Assembly (NCBI GenBank): GCA_965116715.1
Contig: OZ220724.1
Coordinates: 124,001 to 188,000, forward strand
Length of the DNA stretch: 64,000 nucleotides
Source of the DNA: Poriferisodalis sp965116715
Lineage (GTDB): Bacteria; Actinomycetota; Acidimicrobiia; Acidimicrobiales; Poriferisodalaceae
Direction of reading: 5' to 3'
In this document: in pieces, positions 1 through 9,332 of the stretch
How the letters are laid out: each line of letters begins with the position of its first letter
Position numbering within the stretch: the stretch's first letter is position 1
Notes under the pieces: generated by a model
Database searches by the model: none
Told to the model about the DNA's origin: nothing
The model's input: the letters and a program-made list of their open reading frames with translations, nothing else
Program-made: the position numbers and the translations under genes

Positions 1-45
1 TCATGACGCTCACCGTAGCCGTGACCTCGCCGACCCAGCCGAGGG

Positions 46-81
46 CACTCGCTCACGGGCCGCCCGGCCCACGGCTTCGCC
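46..81 (-). repeat. Partial copy of the intergenic GGCCCGAGCGGCCCGTGAGCG repeat
   Basis: Read on the minus strand this stretch matches the core of a repeat found again at 31722, 33272, 33329 and 37313, including the GGCGAAGCCGTGG extension that precedes the 33329 copy. It diverges after GTGAGCG. The rest of 1-111 shows no supported gene. Confidence 0.5.
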
Positions 82-111
82 TGCCGCCTCAGCCTCCCTA
101 ACATCGCTGCC

Positions 112-1476
112 ATGGGTGAACTCGACCACACCGATCCGGCGCTGACCAACGAGACCATCGAGTTGTTGCAGCAGCTGATCCGCAACGCCTGCGTCAATGA
201 CGGGACCGTCGAATCAGGCGAAGAGGTTCGCAACAGCGACCTGCTGGAGACCTTCCTGGAGGGAGCGGGCGTCGATGTCGAGAGCTTCGAGTCCGAGCCA
301 GGGCGCCGGTCGCTCGTGGCGCGCATCTCCGGTACTGACCCTGCCGCGCCGAAGCTGTGCCTGATGGGCCACACCGACGTCGTGCCGGTCAATCCAGAGG
401 GCTGGAGCCGGGACCCGTTCGGCGGTGAGCTGGTGGACGGCGAGGTGTGGGGACGCGGTGCCGTTGACATGCTCAACCTCACGTCGTCGATGGCAGTGGC
501 TTTCCGCCACATCATCCGCAGCGGTTATCGCCCCAAGGGCGACGTCATCTACTTCGGCGTTGCCGACGAGGAAGCCGGCGGCACCTACGGCGCCAAGTGG
601 ATGGCGGAGCACCACTGGGACGCCATCGAATGCGATTACGTGCTGACCGAGTTCGGCGGGATGCCGAATCACACGCCGCAAGGCACCAAGATCACCTTGG
701 CGGCGGGGGAGAAGGGCATCGGCTGGCGCCGGCTCACCGTGCGCGGCACGCCCGGTCACGGTTCGATGCCGTTCGGCACCGACAACGCGCTGATCAAGGC
801 GGCCGAGATCGTGCGTCGCATCGCCGAGTACCGCCCGGCGCCCCAGCTCACCGAGATGTGGCAGCACCATGTCTCGACGCTGCGGGTCGACGACGAGACC
901 CGCGAGGCGTTGCTCGACCCGGCCCGCGTCTGGGACGCGGTTGCCGGCATCTCCTCGCCGGGCCTCGCGCGTCACTTGCACGCATGCAGCCACACCACTT
1001 TCAGCCCCAATGTCGTGGGCGGCGGCAACAAGACCAATATCATCCCCGACAAGGTGGAGATCGAGGTCGACATCCGCACCGCACCCGGCGATCCCGTCGA
1101 GGTGGACGAGCATCTGCGGGCAGCACTCGGCGAGCTGTTCGACGAGGTCGAGATCGAGCACCTCCACGACGATCCGGCCAGCTCCTCGCCGACCAACACG
1201 CCGATGTGGCAGCTGCTGAGCGAGCTCGTCGCCAAGGCGCATCCGGGCGCACCGGTGATCCCGCAGCTGATCGTCGGCGCGACCGATGCCCGTTTCTTCC
1301 GCCTCAAGGGTGCCGTGGCCTATGGCGCGGGCCTGTTCAGCAACCGCGTCAACTCCAACGATTTCATGCTGCGCTTCCACGGCAACGACGAGCGCGTCGA
1401 CACCGACTCGCTGGCACTCAGCACGCAGCTGTGGATTGACGTGATCCGCAATCTCGGCGATGCGGTGAACCGCTAG
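112..1476 (+). CDS. M20-family metallopeptidase (ArgE/DapE/carboxypeptidase G2 type)
   Basis: Probable dinuclear zinc amidohydrolase that removes an N-acyl or C-terminal group from an amino acid or small peptide in the cytoplasm. Visible M20 signatures are GHTDVVPV near residue 87 (metal-binding His and catalytic Asp), GRGAVDM near residue 119 (bridging Asp) and ADEEAGG near residue 152 (catalytic Glu and metal-binding Glu). GTPGHGSMPFG matches the start of the dimerisation lid domain. The length of 454 aa fits the family. It starts at ATG 112 and stands alone, with the convergent lipoprotein gene 40 nt downstream. The substrate cannot be read from the sequence. Confidence 0.88.
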   Translation: MGELDHTDPALTNETIELLQQLIRNACVNDGTVESGEEVRNSDLLETFLEGAGVDVESFESEPGRRSLVARISGTDPAAPKLCLMGHTDVVPVNPEGWSRDPFGGELVDGEVWGRGAVDMLNLTSSMAVAFRHIIRSGYRPKGDVIYFGVADEEAGGTYGAKWMAEHHWDAIECDYVLTEFGGMPNHTPQGTKITLAAGEKGIGWRRLTVRGTPGHGSMPFGTDNALIKAAEIVRRIAEYRPAPQLTEMWQHHVSTLRVDDETREALLDPARVWDAVAGISSPGLARHLHACSHTTFSPNVVGGGNKTNIIPDKVEIEVDIRTAPGDPVEVDEHLRAALGELFDEVEIEHLHDDPASSSPTNTPMWQLLSELVAKAHPGAPVIPQLIVGATDARFFRLKGAVAYGAGLFSNRVNSNDFMLRFHGNDERVDTDSLALSTQLWIDVIRNLGDAVNR

Positions 1477-1516
1477 ACCCAGAGGGTTCAGTCGCCCCTA
1501 CAGCGGGCGCACCTCA

Positions 1517-2269
1517 TCAGCCGGTGCAGGCCACCCGGGGCTCGACGTGCGGGACGCGCCCGGCTCGCAGTGAGATCACCGCACCGGCTTCGTCGACTTC
1601 CCACACCACGCGCTTGTCGATGTCGGGGGCATCCACCGGCACGTACTGGATCGCGGAGAGCCCGGGCCCGTCTTCGATCCGGTCGCCGAAGGCTTCGATG
1701 ATCTCGCTCCGGGTGGAGCCGATGCCGTAGCCCGAGATCGTCGTGATCGGCCCGGATTCGATGTCGACACGCACGATCTCGGCGTTGACGGCCAGGAACC
1801 GGACCCCTTCAGGACCGTTCTGAACCGTGTAGTAGCGGCAGGCGTCCGAACCGCCCGGGACGGCGATCAGCAGTGCGCCGGCGGCGGTTCGGGCGTCTTC
1901 CAGCGAGTGCCCGATCTGCACGGGGCCCAAACCGGCGGTCGACAGCTTCGATTCCAGCGTCACATCGGGACCGGCCTCGTCTTCGGCCATGGCATCGCCG
2001 GCTGCAGTCGTCGTGGGCGCGGCCGTCACGACCGTGGTGGCCTCGTCGTCGGTGTCCGACATCATCGCGTCATCGGGGGCGGTGGTCGTGGTCGCGTCGG
2101 TGTCGTCGTCGCTCAGCAGGCCGCAGGCGCTGACCAGCATCGCAGCGGCCAGCGCTGCTGCAAGAACACGCCAGCGTGCGGTGTTGCCTTGCGGCTCAGC
2201 GTCTTGGCGGGAGTCGAGTTGGTGCACGGCAGTCGCCCTTCCAGTCACAGCCCTCTGGGGAGTCGGCAT
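1517..2269 (-). CDS. Putative secreted lipoprotein, function unknown
   Basis: A hydrophobic stretch (VLAAALAAAMLVSACG) with an LVSAC lipobox predicts signal peptidase II processing and lipid anchoring. A Thr/Ala/Asp-rich linker follows, then a folded C-terminal part of about 140 aa with CRYYTVQN and a GIGSTRSEIIEAFG segment. Such small domains occur in secreted actinobacterial proteins. The reading frame is open to 2359, but ATG 2269 (MPTPQRAV) gives a more plausible signal peptide; a start nearer the hydrophobic stretch is also possible. No family is recognised with certainty. It faces the M20 gene convergently and the amidohydrolase at 2377 divergently. Confidence 0.65.
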   Translation of the reverse strand: MPTPQRAVTGRATAVHQLDSRQDAEPQGNTARWRVLAAALAAAMLVSACGLLSDDDTDATTTTAPDDAMMSDTDDEATTVVTAAPTTTAAGDAMAEDEAGPDVTLESKLSTAGLGPVQIGHSLEDARTAAGALLIAVPGGSDACRYYTVQNGPEGVRFLAVNAEIVRVDIESGPITTISGYGIGSTRSEIIEAFGDRIEDGPGLSAIQYVPVDAPDIDKRVVWEVDEAGAVISLRAGRVPHVEPRVACTG

Positions 2270-2376
2270 CCATTCGAGAGTACCGAAGCCAGCAGCGGGG
2301 CGCGGAGACACGGCGGGCGCAGTCCCGGCGGGCGTAAGCTCACGCGTCGGGAACCACATACGAACGGGAGCGCGCG

Positions 2377-4095
2377 ATGTCCCACGACACAGTCATTCGA
2401 GGCGGCTTGGTGGTCGACGGCAGCGGCAGCGATGCCACGGTCGCCGATGTCGCCATCGACGGCGAGAGGATCACCGCGGTGGGCACGGTGGAGACGCCGG
2501 GCCGTACCGAGATCGACGCCGTCGGCAAGGTGGTGACGCCCGGGTTCGTCGACATCCACACGCACCTCGACGCGCAGCTCGCCTGGGATCCGATCGGCTC
2601 AAGCTCGTGCTGGCACGGCGTGACGTCGGTGGTGATGGGCAATTGCGGCGTCACCTTCGCCCCGGTGAAGACCGAAGACATCGAATACATCGCCGAGGTC
2701 ATGGAGTCGGTAGAGGACATCCCGAAGCAGTCGATGATGCAGGGGCTGCCGTGGGACTGGCGTTCCTACGGTGAGTACTTGGCGTTCCTGGACGGCATGC
2801 CCAAGGGCCTCAACGTCGGCGGCATGGTCGGCCATGTCGCCGTCCGCTGGCACACCATGGGTCCCGACAGCCTCGACGAGCGCCCAGCGTCTGAGTCCCA
2901 GGTCGCGGCGATGTGCGAGCTAGTGGACGAGGCGATGGGATCCGGCGCGCTGGGTTTCTCGACATCGCGCACCTTGCTCCACCGCACACCCGATGGGCGC
3001 CCGATCCCGGGCACCTTCGCCGATGACGACGAGCTGTACGCCTTCGGCGACGTCTTGGGCCGCCACGGCCGGGGCGTGTTCGAGTCGGCCCCTCGCTTCG
3101 AGGCAGCCGGGCCGGATTTCGCCGGAGGCCGTCACGAGATCGAGGTGCTCGGCGAGATCACGCGGCGCAGCGGCCGGCCCAGCACGTTCGGCTTGGTGTA
3201 TTCGGCTCGCAAGCCCGAGATGAGCGATCTGGTGCTCGGCTACGTCAGCGACCAGAACGCCGCCGGCGCGAACCTGCGACCGCAGACCACCTGCCGTGCC
3301 ATCGGCGTCGTGCTCGGCATCCAGCACCGCACGCCCTGGGACCGGGCGGGCGAGACGTGGCGTTCGCTGCGCAGCCTCGACGTCGCTGGGCGCCTCGAGG
3401 CCATCCGCGACCCGGCGACTCGTGCGGCTCTGGTGGCGGAGGCCAATTCGTCCGACAAGAACTCCACGGGCATGGCCAACTCGCTCGTCGACCTCAGCCG
3501 CCTGTACCTGCTCGATGCGGTCAACCCGAACTACCGGATCGGGCCCGACGGCACGCTCGAAGCGCAGGCTGCGGCTGCCGGCGTTTCCCCGGTGGAGCTG
3601 TTCCTGGACGCAACCGATCGCTCCGACGGAACGGTGATGCTGAGCCTGCCGGTGCTGAATCAGGACTTCGATGCGATCGAGCGGATGCTGAGCCACGATG
3701 CCATCGTGATGGGACTCGCCGACGCGGGGGCCCACGTCGGGCAGATCATGGACTCCAGCCAGCCCACCTTCTTCCTGAGCCACTGGGTACGCGACAACGG
3801 GTTCTTCTCGCTGCCCGAAGGCGTTCGGCGGATCACCTCGGACACCGCCGACCTGTTCGGGCTGGTCGACCGGGGCCGGCTGGAGGCCGGCCGGTTCGCC
3901 GACATCAACATCCTCGACCTCGACAGCCTGTCGCTGTCGGGTCCTGAGTACGTGTACGACTTCCCGGGCGGTGCGGGCCGGTACATCCAGCGTGGCGCCG
4001 GATACGAGGCCACGCTGGTGAACGGGCAGGTGTTCATGCGCGACGGCGAGCACACCGGCGCACTCGCCGGCCGCACCCTGCGTTCCACCGACTAG
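2377..4095 (+). CDS. N-acyl-D-amino-acid deacylase / D-aminoacylase-type amidohydrolase
   Basis: Metal-dependent amidohydrolase of the D-aminoacylase group, expected to hydrolyse N-acyl-D-amino acids or related amides. The N-terminal beta-sandwich ends in VVTPGFVDIHTHLDAQLAWD, which holds the HxH metal pair. Downstream GNCGVTFAP is a typical family segment, and GLADAGAHVGQIMD carries the catalytic Asp of the last barrel strand. The C-terminal GRFADINILD is the usual return of the beta-sandwich. The length (572 aa) is normal for the long subgroup. ATG 2377 follows GGGAGCGCGCG weakly. The exact substrate is not determinable. Confidence 0.85.
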   Translation: MSHDTVIRGGLVVDGSGSDATVADVAIDGERITAVGTVETPGRTEIDAVGKVVTPGFVDIHTHLDAQLAWDPIGSSSCWHGVTSVVMGNCGVTFAPVKTEDIEYIAEVMESVEDIPKQSMMQGLPWDWRSYGEYLAFLDGMPKGLNVGGMVGHVAVRWHTMGPDSLDERPASESQVAAMCELVDEAMGSGALGFSTSRTLLHRTPDGRPIPGTFADDDELYAFGDVLGRHGRGVFESAPRFEAAGPDFAGGRHEIEVLGEITRRSGRPSTFGLVYSARKPEMSDLVLGYVSDQNAAGANLRPQTTCRAIGVVLGIQHRTPWDRAGETWRSLRSLDVAGRLEAIRDPATRAALVAEANSSDKNSTGMANSLVDLSRLYLLDAVNPNYRIGPDGTLEAQAAAAGVSPVELFLDATDRSDGTVMLSLPVLNQDFDAIERMLSHDAIVMGLADAGAHVGQIMDSSQPTFFLSHWVRDNGFFSLPEGVRRITSDTADLFGLVDRGRLEAGRFADINILDLDSLSLSGPEYVYDFPGGAGRYIQRGAGYEATLVNGQVFMRDGEHTGALAGRTLRSTD

Positions 4096-4169
4096 TGCGA
4101 ACGCCAAGGCTTCGCCGGCGTTCACCCGAAAAGCTTCGACAGCGCTCACCCGTATAGGGTCGGCGGCTT

Positions 4170-4646
4170 ATGGCTTCCGCACCCGCAATGAACATCAACA
4201 CCGATGCGATCTGGCGTGTCACGCTCGACACGTCGAAGGGCCGCATCGTCATGGACCTGGACCCCCAGCTCGCCCCGGCGACGGTGAACAACTTCGTCAA
4301 CCTGGCACAGGACGGCTACTACACCGGGCTGACCTTCCATCGGGTCGTGCCCGACTTCGTCATCCAGGGCGGCTGCCCGGAGGGCTCAGGCCGCGGCGGC
4401 CCGGGGTACCGGTTCGCCGACGAGCCCGTGAGGGGCGAGTACACGCTGGGAGCGGTGGCAATGGCCAACGCGGGACCGGACACCAACGGCAGCCAGTTCT
4501 TCATCTGCATTGACGACTGCCGCGCCAAGCTGCAGCCCGCCTACAACCTGTTCGGCTACGTCACCGAGGGAATGGACGTGGCGCTCGCGATTGCGGTCGG
4601 CGACACCATGGACACGGTGACCGTGGAAGAGATGGCTCGCGACTAG
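4170..4646 (+). CDS. Peptidyl-prolyl cis-trans isomerase, cyclophilin type
   Basis: Single-domain cyclophilin of 158 aa that accelerates prolyl isomerisation during folding. No signal peptide is seen, so it should be cytoplasmic. Recognisable motifs are TVNNFVNLAQDGYY, FHRVVPDFVIQGG (catalytic Arg in FHR), GPDTNGSQFFIC (active-site Gln and Phe) and the FGYVTEGMDV end motif. Two in-frame ATG codons (4170 and 4188) compete, and neither has a strong ribosome binding site. The family call is firm. Confidence 0.93.
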   Translation: MASAPAMNINTDAIWRVTLDTSKGRIVMDLDPQLAPATVNNFVNLAQDGYYTGLTFHRVVPDFVIQGGCPEGSGRGGPGYRFADEPVRGEYTLGAVAMANAGPDTNGSQFFICIDDCRAKLQPAYNLFGYVTEGMDVALAIAVGDTMDTVTVEEMARD

Positions 4647-4748
4647 CCGAGTAGCGTGGCCGCGGCGGTGTCCGCACCGAGGCGTCCGGACGCCTCGGCA
4701 TGAGCACCGATGTGCTCGGGCGCATCGGGACAAGCAAGGAGCAACCAG

Positions 4749-5567
4749 ATGAACGACCCCCAATCGAATGCGGTGGTGCTGTACGAGGTTGACGACGGTG
4801 TGGCGGTCGTCACGCTGAACCGTCCCGAGCGCCTGAACGCGTGGACAGGCAAGCTGGGCACCGGCTACTTCGACGCTCTCGACCGTGCGGCGGCCGACCC
4901 GGACGTTCGGGCCATTGTGGTGACCGGGGCAGGCCGGGGATTCTGTGCCGGCGCCGACATGGACAACCTGCAGGGGATCTCCAGCGGCCAGGGCGAGGGC
5001 ACCGGCGGGGATGCGCCGCGACTGCGTGCCGAGCGGCACGACTACGCATTGACCATTCCCAAGCCGGTCGTGGCGGCGATCAACGGAGCATGCGCTGGAC
5101 TGGGCTTCGTCCACGCCATGATGTGCGATGTCCGCTTCGCCGCTGAGGGAGCCAAGTTCACCAGTGCATTCGCTCGCCGAGGCCTCATTGCCGAGCACGG
5201 TGTGTCGTGGATGCTGCCCCGGGTCGTCGGACCCTCGCATGCATTGGACATCCTCATGTCCGGCCGCGTCTTCCTGGCAGAAGAGGCGAAGGACATGGGC
5301 GTTGTCAGCAGGGTGTATTCGCGCGAGGACTTGGTGTCCGAAGCGGTCAGCTACGCCCGCGATCTCGGCCGCTACAGCGCGCCCTGGTCGATGGCGCAGA
5401 TCAAGCGGCAGGTGTGGGGCCAGCTTGACGAGGCACGCAGCGATGCCCTCGAGGAATCGAACGCGCTCATGCGCGAGTCGCTGCAGCGCCCCGACTTCAA
5501 GGAAGGCGTGCAGAGCTTCGTCGAACAGCGCGATCCGAACTTCGAGCCAGTCGTCGCCGACTCCTAA
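4749..5567 (+). CDS. Enoyl-CoA hydratase/isomerase family protein (crotonase fold)
   Basis: Acyl-CoA-processing crotonase of 272 aa, probably acting in fatty acid or aromatic acid degradation. Typical elements are VVTLNRPERLNAW, the oxyanion-hole segment TGAGRGFCAGADMDNL, and AINGACAGLGFVHAMMCDVRFA, where the second oxyanion-hole Gly lies. The catalytic Glu pair of true hydratases is not clear, so isomerase or hydrolase activity is possible. ATG 4749 is preferred over the upstream ATG 4710 because a perfect AAGGAG at 4736-4741 lies 7 nt before it. The antiporter gene follows after 24 nt. Confidence 0.88.
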   Translation: MNDPQSNAVVLYEVDDGVAVVTLNRPERLNAWTGKLGTGYFDALDRAAADPDVRAIVVTGAGRGFCAGADMDNLQGISSGQGEGTGGDAPRLRAERHDYALTIPKPVVAAINGACAGLGFVHAMMCDVRFAAEGAKFTSAFARRGLIAEHGVSWMLPRVVGPSHALDILMSGRVFLAEEAKDMGVVSRVYSREDLVSEAVSYARDLGRYSAPWSMAQIKRQVWGQLDEARSDALEESNALMRESLQRPDFKEGVQSFVEQRDPNFEPVVADS

Positions 5568-5591
5568 TCGATCGCCCGGCCAGGGCCGGCG

Positions 5592-7235
5592 ATGAACGAC
5601 ACGCTCGTTGCGTTCGCCGTGCTGGCCTGGCTGGCGTACCTCGCCAGCCGTTTGCTGGCACGCCACCACCTGCCGGAGCTGGTGGCCTTCCTCATTGTCG
5701 GCGCCCTTCTCGGTCCGTCCGGGCCCGTGCCGTTCATACAGTTGATCGACGAGCCGTCGCTCATCGCGCTGCGACCCGTTACCGAGGTGGCGCTGGCAGT
5801 GCTCATGTTCGTCATCGGCGAGCGCGTCTCGGCACGGGCGCTGCGTGCCGCGCGCTGGACGCTGACCACTGGTGTGGTCCAGTTCGCCTTGAGCGCGGTA
5901 GCGGTGTTCTGGGTCACCAGCCGGCTCGGGGCGGACCGCCCGGTGGCGCTGATCCTCGGAGCGCTCGCAGGTGCGGGTGCCCCGATGACGATCGCGCACA
6001 TCGTTTCGTCGGTGCGCGCCCGCGGCAGCTATCCCACCGGCATCGTGGGCACCCACGCGGTCTCGGACGCGCTCGCGACCACCACCTTCGCGGCAGTGCT
6101 CCCGATTGCGCTGTTGCTCTCTGACGAAGCAGCCGATGTGGGCGGGGCGATCTTGAACTTCGTCCAGCTGGGCATCGGCGGCGCGGTGCTGGGGCTGCTC
6201 GGGGGCTGGTTCATCTCGCGTCTCGGCTTCCAGATCGAAACCTCCGGCGAGCTGCTGCTGTTCGTGCTGGTGCACATCGTGATCGGGTGGACCATCTCGG
6301 GTTGGCTGGACATCTCGCTGCCGCTGGCCGCGCTGGTCGCAGGAGCCACAGCAGCCACGGTGTCGCCGCAGGCGTTCTCGGTGCGGCTGTTCCGCACGAT
6401 CAAGACCATCGAGCAGCCGCTGTACCTGCTGTTCTTCGCCTTGGCCGGTGCCTCGATTCACCTCTCCGACGTGCCCAAGGTGGGCTTGGTGGGTGTCGCA
6501 TACATCGTCGTGCGCGTCGCGGCCAAGATCGTCGGAGGTCTCGGCGGCGGCTTGGTGGGGGGTCTGGGCTGGAGGAGGTCGCTGCGACTGGGCGTCAACC
6601 TGACGCCGCAGGCCGGTGTTGCCGTCGGTCTGGCGGTCATCGCGTCGGAGCGCCTCGGCGATCCGGGCGCTGAGGCTGCCACGGTGGTGCTGGGTGCCGT
6701 CGTGCTGTTCGAGCTCATCGGGCCGCTGCTGGTTGCCCGAGATCTGCGCGGCTGGTCATCCGCCGAGGATTCCGACGGAACCGCCCCTGAGGAGTTCGAG
6801 CTGCCCCATCGTGTGCTCGTAGCAGCGCCTGTCCCCGTTGAGCTGCCCGAGTGGCTGATCGACCAGGCGGCGCGGTGGCGGTCGTCGCTGGTGGTGCTGA
6901 TGCCAGGGGAGCGCGACGAACCGCACGCCGCCAAGATCGGCGAGCTCTGCGGCAGCCGCGATGTCGACTTCGAGTTCCGCTCGCTGCGCAACGAGAGCTT
7001 CACCGGCGCCGTGGTGCGCTCGCGCAGCCAGCACCATGCAGACCTCGTGGTGCTGTTCTCCCAGCGTCCTCCGACAGGCGCCTCACGCCTGGTGCTGCTG
7101 CCTTCGGAACGGATCGCCCGCCAGCTCCCCGTACCGGTGCTGAACTTCCCGCTGAACGCCGACGTCGTCGACGACGCCGATGAGGTGCCGCGCCAGCGAC
7201 GACTGCCATGGCAAGGCACAGGCCGCGACGAGTGA
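5592..7235 (+). CDS. Cation:proton antiporter, CPA2/Kef-type, with a cytoplasmic C-terminal domain
   Basis: About twelve hydrophobic segments fill residues 1-385 (for example LVAFLIVGALLGPSGPVPF and LAALVAGATAATVSP), matching Na+/H+ exchangers of the CPA2 group, which swap cytoplasmic Na+ or K+ for protons. The C-terminal 150 aa are soluble and alternate beta strands with helices (HRVLVAAPVP, SSLVVLMPG, ADLVVLFSQRP), resembling a UspA-like regulatory domain rather than the TrkA-N domain of Kef. The gene follows the crotonase by 24 nt and may share its transcript. The phosphatase-like gene starts 55 nt after it. Confidence 0.85.
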   Translation: MNDTLVAFAVLAWLAYLASRLLARHHLPELVAFLIVGALLGPSGPVPFIQLIDEPSLIALRPVTEVALAVLMFVIGERVSARALRAARWTLTTGVVQFALSAVAVFWVTSRLGADRPVALILGALAGAGAPMTIAHIVSSVRARGSYPTGIVGTHAVSDALATTTFAAVLPIALLLSDEAADVGGAILNFVQLGIGGAVLGLLGGWFISRLGFQIETSGELLLFVLVHIVIGWTISGWLDISLPLAALVAGATAATVSPQAFSVRLFRTIKTIEQPLYLLFFALAGASIHLSDVPKVGLVGVAYIVVRVAAKIVGGLGGGLVGGLGWRRSLRLGVNLTPQAGVAVGLAVIASERLGDPGAEAATVVLGAVVLFELIGPLLVARDLRGWSSAEDSDGTAPEEFELPHRVLVAAPVPVELPEWLIDQAARWRSSLVVLMPGERDEPHAAKIGELCGSRDVDFEFRSLRNESFTGAVVRSRSQHHADLVVLFSQRPPTGASRLVLLPSERIARQLPVPVLNFPLNADVVDDADEVPRQRRLPWQGTGRDE

Positions 7236-7290
7236 GTGCGCCGCAGGCCGCAGCGCCGCTTGCTGCGAGCACTCGCCCCGGGAGGCCGAT

Positions 7291-8106
7291 GTGACGAGAG
7301 CCGATGCCGCAGAGGCAGGTGGCGGCCCGGCAGGGGAGTCACTGGTCGCAGCCGTCCGCGACATCGCAGCCGAAGCCGGCGCGCTCACGCTGCGATGGTT
7401 CGGCAAACGCGACCTCGGCGTCGCCTGGAAACGTGATGGCACTGAGGTGACCGAAGCCGACCGGGCGGCAGAGCGCCTTGTCCGAGACCGGATCGCCGAA
7501 CAGTTTCCCGACGACGCGATCTTCGGCGAGGAAGAAGGCGGCTCGATCCGGCCCGACGGCCGGACATGGATCGTCGATCCGATAGATGGGACGCGGGGTT
7601 TTACACGGGGCGTCCCCCTGTACGCGACCCTCGTGGCGCTGGTGGATCCGTACGGTCCGTTGGTGGGTGTCATCGACCTGCCGGTGCTCGGGCAGACACT
7701 CGCCGCCGGCAGGAGCAGCGGCTGCTGGCTCGGCGACCACCGCTGCACGGTGAGCGATCATCCCGATCTCAGCGGAGCGCTTGTCAACACCTCGGACTAC
7801 AACACGTTCGAGCAGTCCCAATTCGAGGCACTGCGCTCCGGCGGCGCGATGCTGCGCACATGGGGCGATGCCTACGGCTACTTCCTGGTGGCGACAGGAC
7901 AGGCTGAGGCCATGATCGACCCGGTGTGCGAGACGTGGGATCTGGCGCCGATGCCCGTGATCATGGCGGAATCCGGTGGGCGTTTCACCGATGTGGCGGG
8001 CCGGCCCGAGTATCGCAACCGCAACGGGGTCGCCACCAACGGGCGACTGCACGCGGCAGTTCTGGACGCAATGGATGCCCGGCAGGGGGACGATCATGGC
8101 GAGTGA
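7291..8106 (+). CDS. Inositol-monophosphatase-family phosphatase (histidinol-phosphatase HisN-like)
   Basis: Mg2+-dependent phosphomonoesterase. GEEEGG near residue 70, WIVDPIDGTRGFTRG near residue 93 (metal-binding DPIDGT) and CETWDLAPMPVIMAESGG near residue 220 are the three family signatures. GTRGF rather than GTANF resembles actinobacterial histidinol-phosphatases, but myo-inositol-1-phosphate or 3'-phosphoadenosine phosphate remain possible substrates. GTG 7291 is chosen because GGAGG at 7281-7285 precedes it and because it removes a Cys-rich, non-conserved 37-aa extension. Its 3' end overlaps the next gene by 11 nt, which suggests coupling. Confidence 0.85.
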   Translation: MTRADAAEAGGGPAGESLVAAVRDIAAEAGALTLRWFGKRDLGVAWKRDGTEVTEADRAAERLVRDRIAEQFPDDAIFGEEEGGSIRPDGRTWIVDPIDGTRGFTRGVPLYATLVALVDPYGPLVGVIDLPVLGQTLAAGRSSGCWLGDHRCTVSDHPDLSGALVNTSDYNTFEQSQFEALRSGGAMLRTWGDAYGYFLVATGQAEAMIDPVCETWDLAPMPVIMAESGGRFTDVAGRPEYRNRNGVATNGRLHAAVLDAMDARQGDDHGE

Positions 8107-9307
8107 GGCCCGGCGCAGGGCGGAGCTCCGGCTGCCCGAGCGTGACCGGATGCCGCGCTGGGTGCCGCGCGCCATCGGCTTGACCGTGGCCGCCGTCGTG
8201 GGCCTTGCCACTGCTGCGTGGCTGCTGGACAAGCTGCGCAGTCTCTTGGTGGTCCTGCTGGTGTCGCTGTTCCTGTCCTTCGCGATGGAGCCGGCGGTGA
8301 ACTGGCTGGCTGGCAAGGGTTGGAAGCGCGGGCTTGGCACTGCCGCCGTCTTCGGCTTGTTCGCCCTGCTCACTGCCGGTTTCGCGGCCGCGATGGCGTC
8401 AGTGCTGGCCGATCAGATCCTCAAGCTCATCGATGCAGCTCCCGGTTATCTGGTCGACATCGAGCGCTGGGCCGACGATCAGTTCGGCATCCAGATCAAC
8501 ACCGACGACCTGAGAGCCCAGTTCACCGCAGGCGGCAGCGCGGCATCGCTGCTCGGTGACGTGGCAGGCAACTTGGTGTCCGTCGGCTCGACCGCGGTGA
8601 ATGTGGCAGTGCAGATGCTGTCCGTGGTGCTGTTCACCTTCTACCTGGTGGCCGACGGGCCCCGTCTGCGCCGCCTGCTGTGCTCGGCACTGAACCCGAG
8701 CCGTCAAGCTGCGGTGCTGCGCGGCTGGGAATTGGCCATCGACAAGACCGGCGGCTACATCTACTCGCGCACGCTGCTGGCTCTGGCTGCGTTCTTGGTC
8801 CACTGGGCGGCCTTTGCCGTCATCGGCGTGCCGTTCCCGCTCCCGCTCGCGATGTGGGTGGGCCTGCTCTCCCAATTCGTGCCGGTCGTCGGCACTTACT
8901 TGGCGGGACTGCTGCCGCTGCTGATCGCCTTGCTGGACCAGCCGATCTCCGCACTCTGGGTGGCGATCGTGGTGCTCGCATACCAGCAGGTCGAGAACTA
9001 CCTGCTCGCGCCACGCGTGACCGCCCACACGATGAACATCCATCCTGCCGTGGCGTTCGGCTCGGTCCTCGCGGGCGCCGCGTTGCTGGGATCGGCCGGT
9101 GCGCTGCTGGCTGTGCCGGCTGCGGCCACGATTCAAGCGTTCGTCTCCACCTACATCAAGCGGCACGAGCTCATCGAATCCGACCTCTTCGAGACCCACG
9201 AGGACGAGCCAGACGCCACCGATGAGCCGGAGTCTGCAGATCCCTCCAGCTCCCCATCTCGTGACCCCGACGGGGCAGCCGACACCGACTCTTCGTCGGC
9301 GGGCTGA
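8096..9307 (+). CDS. AI-2E family transporter / PerM-like permease
   Basis: Polytopic membrane protein of 403 aa with the family pattern: two or three N-terminal helices, a soluble amphipathic region (residues about 100-160), then a block of five or more helices ending in PAVAFGSVLAGAALLGSAGALLA. LSFAMEPAVNWL and GLLSQFVPVVGTYLAGLLPL are typical conserved segments. Family members export small molecules such as autoinducer-2 or act as Na+/H+ exchangers; the cargo here is unknown. ATG 8096 overlaps the preceding phosphatase and has GGGGGA upstream. A Ser/Asp/Glu-rich tail ends the protein. Confidence 0.85.
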   Translation: MASEARRRAELRLPERDRMPRWVPRAIGLTVAAVVGLATAAWLLDKLRSLLVVLLVSLFLSFAMEPAVNWLAGKGWKRGLGTAAVFGLFALLTAGFAAAMASVLADQILKLIDAAPGYLVDIERWADDQFGIQINTDDLRAQFTAGGSAASLLGDVAGNLVSVGSTAVNVAVQMLSVVLFTFYLVADGPRLRRLLCSALNPSRQAAVLRGWELAIDKTGGYIYSRTLLALAAFLVHWAAFAVIGVPFPLPLAMWVGLLSQFVPVVGTYLAGLLPLLIALLDQPISALWVAIVVLAYQQVENYLLAPRVTAHTMNIHPAVAFGSVLAGAALLGSAGALLAVPAAATIQAFVSTYIKRHELIESDLFETHEDEPDATDEPESADPSSSPSRDPDGAADTDSSSAG

Positions 9308-9332
9308 GGTGCCCGCAGCCCTCCGGTGCCGG

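Noticed and set aside
4386..6461. 691-codon open frame on the minus strand
   Set aside because: It is antisense to cyclophilin, crotonase and the antiporter, which all have clear family motifs. Its Arg/His/Gln-rich product is typical of a high-GC shadow frame.
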